A stretch of DNA of 64,000 bases. Source: Semisulcospira habei (taxonomy: Eukaryota; Mollusca; Gastropoda; Semisulcospiridae). How positions within the stretch are numbered: position 1 is the stretch's first letter; each line of letters opens with the position of its first letter. Positions 63,867-64,000 of the stretch are shown one piece after another. The notes under the pieces were generated by a model. It ran no database searches. It was not told the DNA's origin and worked only from the letters and a program-made list of their open reading frames with translations. The translations under genes and the position numbers were made by a program. The DNA is taken from positions 161,565,452-161,629,451 of the forward strand of contig BTPG01000007.1 of the NCBI GenBank assembly GCA_036245525.1, in the 5' to 3' direction.

Positions 63867-64000
63867 AATGCATTTCTCACGTATAGCGCAATATAGCAGT
63901 CTCTTGATTTCTGGATATTGTCTGTCCCACGTATTTTGCTGTGTAAACGTGTGTCAGTGTGTTAGTAGTGTGACACCTTACAGCTCTAGTCCGTGAGGAC

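Noticed and set aside
1..64000. Bacterial-type operon, phage or defence system
   Set aside because: No dense coding, no ribosome binding sites, abundant introns, SINEs and microsatellites. The window is metazoan.

Overview
This is a eukaryotic, repeat-rich genomic window. There are no operons or ribosome binding sites. It has GT-AG introns, symmetric phase-1 domain exons, tRNA-derived SINEs, several non-LTR retrotransposons, long CA/TG microsatellites and dozens of palindromic MITE-like elements. The domain set (EGF, peritrophin-type chitin-binding, LamG, C-type lectin, Kazal) and SINE tails of the form CGTCGTTAAACCCC...AACTAACTAAC suggest a mollusc, probably a marine gastropod. That assignment is an inference from family knowledge; no species is claimed.

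Two secreted multidomain genes lie on the + strand. Gene 1 enters from the left of the window and ends near 14126. Its exons are at 842-946, 2370-2432, 2669-2770, 6236-6385, 7439-7654, 8916-9311, 10370-10686, 11722-11830, 13507-13586 and 14088-14126. They encode EGF repeats, peritrophin-A/CBM14-like modules and a C-terminal LamG/concanavalin-like domain, followed by a ~1.05 kb 3' UTR with AATAAA signals. The architecture resembles the Pif/LamG class of molluscan shell-matrix proteins. Gene 2 starts with a signal-peptide exon (41397-41523), continues with a C-type lectin domain split over 48054-48216 and 49793-50034, a Cys-rich PAN/apple-like exon (52081-52359) and a Thr-rich linker exon (53453-53554), and probably runs past the window. 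All splice phases fit. An orphan Kazal-like exon (24626-24800) sits between the genes.

Between and inside these genes are: (a) an 8.4 kb array of a 67-bp satellite (~125 copies, 16038-24413) with a higher-order periodicity of about 46-51 monomers; (b) a superfamily of ~80-225 bp palindromic elements bounded by TTAA, found about every 1-2 kb and often nested; (c) a head-to-head pair of EN-RT LINEs (54700-61618), the + copy having an intact 1075-codon ORF; (d) a 5'-truncated L2/CR1-like LINE (30935-34600, minus) split by an 860-bp TG...CA element with a 5-bp target duplication (solo-LTR candidate); (e) tRNA-derived SINEs whose 3' tail resembles that of the L2-like LINE; (f) a 748-bp foldback element and other inverted repeats.

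The most informative locus is 42449-44975. It is an old inverted repeat in which each arm serves as the empty-site control for insertions in the other, showing directly that two different palindromic families inserted at TTAA. I found no CRISPR, bacterial or viral gene system.
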